The translations under genes and the position numbers were made by a program. Below the pieces are notes generated by a model. The model was not told the DNA's origin. It searched no databases and saw only the letters and a program-made list of their open reading frames with translations. A DNA stretch of 43,388 nucleotides from an uncultured Oscillospiraceae bacterium. GTDB taxonomy: Bacteria; Bacillota; Clostridia; Oscillospirales; Oscillospiraceae. The stretch spans positions 1-43,388 of the forward strand of contig CABSMJ010000020.1 of NCBI GenBank assembly GCA_902478785.1. Direction: 5' to 3'. Positions 38,519 to 43,388 of this stretch are shown in pieces. Position 1 is the stretch's first letter. The number at the start of each line of letters is the position of its first letter.

Positions 38519-39268
38519 ATGGAACACCTCATTGAATTAAAGGACGTCTATAAGATCTACCAGATGGGCGATGAGACGGTCCATGCGTTGGATGGTATCA
38601 GCCTTACCATTGATAGGGGGGAGTTTGTGGCCATCGTGGGCCAGTCCGGCTCCGGCAAGTCCACTGCCATGAACATCATCGGCTGTCTGGATGTGCCCAC
38701 CTCCGGCACCTACCACCTGGGCGGCATCGATGTGTCCACCATGGACGACGACCAGCAGGCGGAGATTCGCAACAAGATGCTGGGCTTTATCTTTCAGCAG
38801 TACAACCTGATCCCCAAGCTGACAGTGCTGGAGAATGTGGAGTTGCCGCTGCTGTATGCCGGCGTGGGCGCTGAGGAGCGCCATGAGCGGGCCCGGAAAG
38901 CCCTGGCCCGGGTGGAGCTGGCCGGCAAGGAGAAGAATTTGCCCTCCCAGCTCTCCGGCGGCCAGCAGCAGCGGGTGTCCATCGCCCGGGCCTTGGCGGG
39001 GGACCCGTCGGTGATTCTGGCCGACGAGCCCACCGGCGCATTGGACTCCCGCACTGGCCGGGAGGTGCTCAAGTTCCTCCAGAAGCTCAACCAGGAGGGG
39101 GACACGGTGGTCCTCATCACCCACGATAACTCCATCGCCGTCAAGGCAAAGCGCATCGTCCGTCTCCAGGACGGCCGGATCATCTATGACGGCGACGCCC
39201 ACGATCCCCAGGCTGTGGTCCAGCCCGATGAGGACGACGGGGAGGATGAGGAGGCGAAGCGGGGATGA
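38519..39268 (+). CDS. MacB/LolD-type ABC transporter ATP-binding protein
   Basis: A 249-residue ABC ATPase. Walker A is GQSGSGKST near 42-50, the Q-loop is in IFQQYNL, the signature is LSGGQQQRVSIARAL near 144-158, Walker B is VILADEPTG, and the switch His is in VVLITHDNS. It energises the permease encoded next. The acidic C-terminal tail DEDDGEDEEAKRG is slightly longer than usual. It starts nine bases after the adaptor and overlaps the permease gene as ATGA. Confidence 0.96.
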   Translation: MEHLIELKDVYKIYQMGDETVHALDGISLTIDRGEFVAIVGQSGSGKSTAMNIIGCLDVPTSGTYHLGGIDVSTMDDDQQAEIRNKMLGFIFQQYNLIPKLTVLENVELPLLYAGVGAEERHERARKALARVELAGKEKNLPSQLSGGQQQRVSIARALAGDPSVILADEPTGALDSRTGREVLKFLQKLNQEGDTVVLITHDNSIAVKAKRIVRLQDGRIIYDGDAHDPQAVVQPDEDDGEDEEAKRG

Positions 39269-40494
39269 ACTTTACCCAATCCTTCAAGCTGGCCATCAAA
39301 TCCCTGATGACCAGTAAAATGCGGGCCCTGCTGACCATGCTGGGCATCATCATCGGCGTAGGCGCGGTCATCGTCATCATCTCTTTGGGCAACGGCATGC
39401 AGACCATGATGAATGAGCAGTTCGAGCAGCTGGGTGCCAATCTGATCCAGGCCCAGATCTGGGACGACGGCTCCAGCTCCCGCACGGTGGACCCGGACGA
39501 TATGTATGCCCTGGTGGACAAATATCCCCAGTATCTCTCCGGTGTCAGCCCTTATGTGTCCAACCGGGGGCTGGTGCGGCAGGGGAACGAAGAATTTGAC
39601 CGCACCACCATCTACGGCGTCAGTGAGTTTTTCTATGACGCGGACCGGAACCAGACTATGAGCGGCGAGCAGCTTGCCCAGGGCCGGTTCCTGAGCTACA
39701 TCGACGTGGACCGCTATCAAAACGTCTGCGTTATCGGCAGCTACCTGGCCCAGGAGGCTTTCGGCGGCGACGCTTTGGGCAAGACGCTGACCATTCAGGG
39801 CACGCCCTTTTCCGTCATCGGCGTGCTGCAGGAAAAGGCGGACTCCACCGAGGGCAGCGGCGACGACGTGATCTTCGTTCCCTATGGCAATGCTATGCGG
39901 TTGAACGGGTCTGGTTATGTAAACATGTATCTCTTCAACAGCACCTCCAAGGATACCGCCAACACCGCCAAGGGCATCATTGAAAATCGGCTCTATAAGA
40001 CCTATCAGGACAGCGATTCCTACTATGTCATGAGCAGCGCCGAGATGATGGACGCCATGAACACCATGATGAATACCATGATGATCGTCCTGGTGGCCAT
40101 AGCCGCCATCTCGCTGCTGGTGGGTGGCATTGGCATCATGAACATCATGCTGGTCTCCGTCACCGAGCGCACCCGGGAGATCGGCATCCGCAAGTCCCTG
40201 GGCGCCAAGCGGCGGGATATCCGCAGCCAGTTCATCATCGAGGCCGGCACCACCTCCGCCATCGGCGGCGTGTTGGGGATCCTCTTCGGCGTGGTGCTGG
40301 CCGGTGTGGCCGGTGCGCTGGTCAACAGTCTGATGGGCAGCATGAGCGGCGGCGCCTCCTTCAGCGCCACGCCCACCCTGGGCGCTGTGGCTGTCAGCTT
40401 TGGTGTCTCCGTGGGCATCGGCATCCTCTTTGGCTATCTGCCTGCCAATAAGGCGGCCAAGCTCAACCCCATCGATGCCCTGCGCTATGAATAA
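39265..40494 (+). CDS. MacB-type ABC transporter permease (FtsX family)
   Basis: A 409-residue permease. It has one N-terminal helix (MLGIIIGVGAVIVIISLG), a large outer MacB_PCD domain (about 45-270) and three helices in the FtsX domain (MMIVLVAIAAISLLVGGIG, AIGGVLGILFGVVLAG and VSFGVSVGIGILFGYLPA), ending KLNPIDALRYE, a typical FtsX/MacB signature. With the ATPase and the HlyD adaptor it forms a MacAB-like tripartite-style exporter for peptides, antibiotics or lipids. ATGA coupling to the ATPase gene. Confidence 0.95.
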   Translation: MNFTQSFKLAIKSLMTSKMRALLTMLGIIIGVGAVIVIISLGNGMQTMMNEQFEQLGANLIQAQIWDDGSSSRTVDPDDMYALVDKYPQYLSGVSPYVSNRGLVRQGNEEFDRTTIYGVSEFFYDADRNQTMSGEQLAQGRFLSYIDVDRYQNVCVIGSYLAQEAFGGDALGKTLTIQGTPFSVIGVLQEKADSTEGSGDDVIFVPYGNAMRLNGSGYVNMYLFNSTSKDTANTAKGIIENRLYKTYQDSDSYYVMSSAEMMDAMNTMMNTMMIVLVAIAAISLLVGGIGIMNIMLVSVTERTREIGIRKSLGAKRRDIRSQFIIEAGTTSAIGGVLGILFGVVLAGVAGALVNSLMGSMSGGASFSATPTLGAVAVSFGVSVGIGILFGYLPANKAAKLNPIDALRYE

Positions 40495-40534
40495 ATCGGA
40501 TAGAGAGTATGGAAAGAAAGGAAGGAATGTACCG

Positions 40535-42394
40535 GTGAAACGTATTGTATCCCTGTGTTTGGCGCTGTGTCTGTGCCTGGCACTGGTGCCGGCGGCCTCC
40601 GCTGCTGTCTCCGAACGGCAGACGGAACAGGCGGTGGCCCTGGCGGCTCTGGACATCATGTCCGGTGATGCCAATGGAAATCTGAATCTGGACGCCGCTG
40701 TAACTCGGGCCCAGTTTGCCAAGATGGCCGTTATGGCCAGTCCCTCGGGCCGTACCGTCAGCGGGGAGGCCCAGGTGTCCCCCTACTATGATGTGCCCTC
40801 CACCCATTGGGCGGCGGGCTATGTGGCAGCGGCCCGGGATCTGGGCCTGGTCCGTGGGTATCTGGACGGCTTGTTCCATCCCAACGCCACCATCCGGCTG
40901 GAGGAGGGTGTGACGGTGGTGCTGCGGCTGCTGGGCTACTCCGACAGCGACGTGGTGGGTGCCTATCCCGCGGGACAGCTGACGCTGTACAGCTCCCTGG
41001 GCCTGGATGAGGGCGTCACCGCCCGGCGAGGAGAGACATTGACCCGGGGGGATGTACAGAACCTCTTCTACAATCTGCTGACAGCCAAGACCAAGGAGGG
41101 CCAGGTCTATCTGACCACGCTGGGTTACAGCCTGACCGCCTCGGGGAAGGTGGACACCGTGGCCCTCATCAACGACGCCATGAGTGAACCGGTGGTGGCT
41201 GAGAGCGGCTGGCAGAATGACCTGCCCTTTACCTCCCAGAATGCCACCTATTATCGCAACGGCAAGCAGGTGGCCGCCACAGCCATCACGGCTGGGGATG
41301 TGATCTACTGGTCTGAGTCCCTGCGGACCGTGTGGGCCTACAATAATCCGGTCAGCGGCACCGTTACGGCGCTCAAGCCCAGCGCGGCCAATCCCACCAG
41401 CGTGACAGTGGGCGGCGTGGAGTATACCATCGGCACCTCTGCTGCAGCGCTGGCCCTCTCTGACCTGGGCGGTACCTCTCTGGGGGATAATGTCACCTTG
41501 CTGCTGGGCCGGGACAACACGGTGGTGGCGGTGACGGATGTGCTGGCTGGCGGTGACACGGTGCTCTACGGCGTGGTGACAGCCACGGGCCGGGGCAACT
41601 TTACCGACGCCATGGGCGGCACCTACACCAGCGATACCATTACGCTGAAAGCCACCAATGGCGGCACATATACCTATCCTGTTGCATCCCTTGGCGGTCG
41701 GAAGGCCGGCGATCTGGTGAAGGTCACTGTCACCGGCGACAAGATCACTGTCACCGGTACCGGCGGTGGCAGCGTCACCGGCAAGGTCAGCAGCGACGGC
41801 TCTCAGGTAGGCACCACGCCCTTTGCGGATGACGTACAGATTTTGGATGTCTATGGCAGCGATGGCGTTGTGGTCTATCCCGAGCGCCTGGCCGGCATGA
41901 ACCTGAGCAGCTCCAACGTCAGCTTCTGCGGCAAGAACGCCCACGGGGAGATCGACCGGCTGATCCTCAAGGACGCCACCGGCGATATGCACCAGTACGG
42001 CATTATCACCAGCGTGGAGGACCTCTCCTCCGGCATGTCCGTCAATGTGATCTACCACTATATCCTCAATGGACAGCAGATGGTGCTCAATTCCGCTGGC
42101 ATCAAGTATCCGGTCTCTTCCGGCGACCGGGTCCAGATCAAGACCCAGGATGGGCAGATTGCCGGAATGTATGCCCTCCAGTCCACTAAGCTGGACAGCA
42201 TTACTGGCAACGAGGCCCACAGCGGCAGCAGCAGCTATCTGGTGGCGGACAATGCGGCGGTCTATATCCACCGCAACGGCAGCTACTATCTCAGCAGCCT
42301 GACGGCAGTGCGGGACGGCGGCTATCAGCTCACCGGTTATTACGACAAGGCGGTCTCTGCTGGAGGCCGTATCCGGATCATCATTGCCTCTTAA
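40535..42394 (+). CDS. S-layer homology (SLH) domain protein, secreted
   Basis: A 619-residue exported protein with a signal peptide (VSLCLALCLCLALVPAASA, cleaved after about residue 21) and two to three SLH-type repeats in the first 200 residues (LDIMSGDANGNLNLDAAVTRAQFAKMA, DVPSTHWAAGYVAAARDLGLVRGYLDG, and a third region with GETLTRGDVQNLFYNLL), which bind pyruvylated cell-wall polymers. The rest is a Gly/Thr/Val-rich beta-structured region with no known domain. GTG 40535 is the start chosen, because GGAAGGAA stands upstream and the signal peptide follows. It lies 40 bp after the permease gene, so it may share the TetR-controlled operon. A hairpin follows. Confidence 0.85.
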   Translation: MKRIVSLCLALCLCLALVPAASAAVSERQTEQAVALAALDIMSGDANGNLNLDAAVTRAQFAKMAVMASPSGRTVSGEAQVSPYYDVPSTHWAAGYVAAARDLGLVRGYLDGLFHPNATIRLEEGVTVVLRLLGYSDSDVVGAYPAGQLTLYSSLGLDEGVTARRGETLTRGDVQNLFYNLLTAKTKEGQVYLTTLGYSLTASGKVDTVALINDAMSEPVVAESGWQNDLPFTSQNATYYRNGKQVAATAITAGDVIYWSESLRTVWAYNNPVSGTVTALKPSAANPTSVTVGGVEYTIGTSAAALALSDLGGTSLGDNVTLLLGRDNTVVAVTDVLAGGDTVLYGVVTATGRGNFTDAMGGTYTSDTITLKATNGGTYTYPVASLGGRKAGDLVKVTVTGDKITVTGTGGGSVTGKVSSDGSQVGTTPFADDVQILDVYGSDGVVVYPERLAGMNLSSSNVSFCGKNAHGEIDRLILKDATGDMHQYGIITSVEDLSSGMSVNVIYHYILNGQQMVLNSAGIKYPVSSGDRVQIKTQDGQIAGMYALQSTKLDSITGNEAHSGSSSYLVADNAAVYIHRNGSYYLSSLTAVRDGGYQLTGYYDKAVSAGGRIRIIIAS

Positions 42395-42407
42395 AAGAAA
42401 AGCACCA

Positions 42408-42442
42408 ACGGAAAGGGCGGGGGATCTCCCCGCCCTTTCCGC
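42408..42442 (+). terminator. Terminator after the SLH-protein gene
   Basis: CGGAAAGGGCGGGG pairs with CCCCGCCCTTTCCG around a short loop. The T tract that follows is weak (TGTTTG). Confidence 0.7.
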
Positions 42443-42490
42443 CTGTTTGAGGGGATTTTGAAGAAAATGAAGAAAATCAGGAAAAAAGTG

Positions 42491-42519
42491 TTGACAAAAG
42501 GCGGAAGGTTTGGTATTCT
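42491..42519 (+). promoter_or_regulatory. rRNA operon promoter P1
   Basis: TTGACA, 17-bp spacer, TATTCT (42514-42519). First of five tandem promoters ahead of the 16S gene. A-rich sequence just upstream may act as an UP element. Confidence 0.75.
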
Positions 42520-42571
42520 AACAAAGCTGTCGGCGCGGCAAGAGCCGTGCCAAAGAGTGTCGAAAAAACAC

Positions 42572-42600
42572 TTGACAGTGACCACAAGATGTGGTAAACT
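42572..42600 (+). promoter_or_regulatory. rRNA operon promoter P2
   Basis: TTGACA, 17-bp spacer, TAAACT (42595-42600), 81 bp after P1. Followed by an AAAAGTTGCCGCT sequence also seen after P3. Confidence 0.8.
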
Positions 42601-42658
42601 TCAAAAGTTGCCGCTAACGAGCGGAGCGCCGAGTCCTGAAACTTCTGGAAGAAAGTTC

Positions 42659-42687
42659 TTGACAAAGCGCCGCGAGTATGGTAACAT
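42659..42687 (+). promoter_or_regulatory. rRNA operon promoter P3
   Basis: TTGACA, 17-bp spacer, TAACAT (42682-42687), 87 bp after P2. The preceding AAAGTTC sequence is repeated before P4 and P5. Confidence 0.8.
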
Positions 42688-42745
42688 ATAAAAGTTGCCG
42701 CTGATAATCGAGAAGCGAAAGTTCAAAACTTCCTGAAAAAAGTTC

Positions 42746-42774
42746 TTGACAAAGCTTCTTGAATGTGGTAAACT
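42746..42774 (+). promoter_or_regulatory. rRNA operon promoter P4
   Basis: TTGACA, 17-bp spacer, TAAACT (42769-42774), 87 bp after P3; AAAAAAGTTC lies just upstream as in P5. Confidence 0.8.
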
Positions 42775-42832
42775 TAAAAAGTTACTGACGATACAAAACG
42801 GATCGGGCGTCAAAAAACTTTGAAAAAAGTTC

Positions 42833-42861
42833 TTGACAAACGAAAAGAAGTAATGTATAAT
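42833..42861 (+). promoter_or_regulatory. rRNA operon promoter P5 (full consensus)
   Basis: TTGACA, 17-bp spacer and TATAAT (42856-42861), 87 bp after P4. It is the only one of the five with a perfect -10 and is nearest to the rRNA gene, about 215 bp before the 16S start. Confidence 0.88.
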
Positions 42862-42867
42862 AAGTAA

Positions 42868-43082
42868 CGTTCCGCCGATGAGGCGTGCACCTTGTAAATT
42901 AAACAACGTAACGAAAAGAAAGCACCAGACGGAAAGCTTTCTTGTGAGAAATCATGAGAGAGCAAACCAAAACGCTGCTGAGTACGCGGTTGTCAATTAC
43001 GCGGAAAGGCGGCAAATATGAAGCTATGACAAATAGCTCTGTAAAAGATTAGCTCAAGCCGGAAGGCTTGTGTTGATACCAT
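42868..43082 (+). other. rRNA leader region
   Basis: No gene. Near 43034-43045 TAGCTCTGTAAA resembles the boxA antitermination sequence, and CAAGCC-GGAA-GGCTTG at 43055-43070 is a hairpin just before the 16S gene that may help processing. No tRNA is present in the leader. Confidence 0.6.
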
Positions 43083-43388
43083 TTTATAGAGAGTTTGATC
43101 CTGGCTCAGGACGAACGCTGGCGGCGTGCTTAACACATGCAAGTCGAACGGAGCACCCTTGACTGAGGTTTCGGCCAAATGATAGGAATGCTTAGTGGCG
43201 GACTGGTGAGTAACGCGTGAGGAACCTGCCTTTCAGAGGGGGACAACAGTTGGAAACGACTGCTAATACCGCATGATGCATGACGGGGGCATCCCTGACA
43301 TGCCAAAGATTTATCGCTGAAAGATGGCCTCGCGTCTGATTAGCTAGTTGGTGAGGTAACGGCCCACCAAGGCGACGATCAGTAGCCG
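43083..43388 (+). rRNA. 16S ribosomal RNA, 5' part (runs off the window)
   Basis: The universal AGAGTTTGATCCTGGCTCAG stands at 43090, followed by GACGAACGCTGGCGGCGTGC and, at the end, CACCAAGGCGACGATCAGTAGC. This is the first ~306 nt of a bacterial 16S rRNA; the mature 5' end is placed by analogy with E. coli numbering. The variable V1-V2 bases (GGAGCACCCTTGACTGAGG, then AATGATAGGAATGCTTAGTG) recall the Intestinimonas/Flavonifractor relatives in the Oscillospiraceae, though I could not run an alignment. The rest of the operon lies beyond the window. Confidence 0.97.

Noticed and set aside
40463..42271. Reverse-strand open frame of about 600 codons opposite the SLH-protein gene
   Set aside because: The forward frame has a signal peptide, SLH repeats and RBS; the reverse one lacks any support.
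42491..42861. CRISPR-like array
   Set aside because: The 81-87-bp repeat period consists of promoter elements with diverged flanks, not identical repeats with unique spacers; no cas genes are present.

Overview
The window looks like a chromosomal segment of a gut anaerobe of the Oscillospiraceae (Intestinimonas / Flavonifractor / Lawsonibacter-like group). The evidence is the 16S rRNA 5' end at the right edge, the G+C-rich coding, the sporulation genes (dpaA, dpaB), the pyruvate:ferredoxin oxidoreductase and a 4-hydroxybutyryl-CoA dehydratase typical of butyrate-forming clostridia. The genus assignment is inference; no database was searched.

Layout. 1-700: an intact tRNA-Pro(UGG) followed upstream by three truncated copies of its 5' half at a regular ~183-bp spacing, with integrase-arm-like repeats, i.e. 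scars of integrative elements. 702-4261: O-antigen-ligase-like protein, family 2 glycosyltransferase, and a frameshifted EamA transporter. 4449-5729: a small iron-sulfur/cupin operon behind a Crp/FNR-type operator placed at -41.5. 5783-8826: the dnaG-rpoD operon. 9125-11424: phosphopantetheinyl transferase, PhoH/YlaK-like ATPase, small Cys-rich protein. 11912-14056: ECF sigma factor, its probable anti-sigma factor, and a lipoprotein that shares the sigma operon's promoter motif. 14262-20151: EamA transporter, murC, the cca-DUF4230-HD operon and a HAD phosphatase.

20258-33788 is the most striking part. The dipicolinate synthase operon (dpaA-dpaB, needed for spore maturation) is present, but dpaA is split by a 12,119-bp insertion bounded by an 11-bp direct repeat (GCGGTGCCCAC). 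Joining the two halves at that repeat restores an uninterrupted 278-codon dpaA. A 518-residue SpoIVCA-like large serine recombinase sits at the right end, and the two internal ends would form a near-perfect 46-bp palindromic attP in the excised circle. This is the architecture of developmentally excised elements such as skin in sigK. Here the target is dpaA, and the cargo is not phage genes but anaerobic metabolism: an IclR regulator; PFOR, an aminotransferase and 4-hydroxybutyryl-CoA dehydratase; and a DUF134 / NifX-like / MinD-ATPase cluster resembling orange-protein-complex genes. A sigma-K-like promoter precedes the recombinase.

34046-42394: DegV protein, a C39-peptidase-like lipoprotein, and a TetR-controlled MacAB-type efflux operon followed by an S-layer-homology protein. 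42491-43388: five tandem consensus promoters, an rRNA leader and the start of a 16S rRNA gene.
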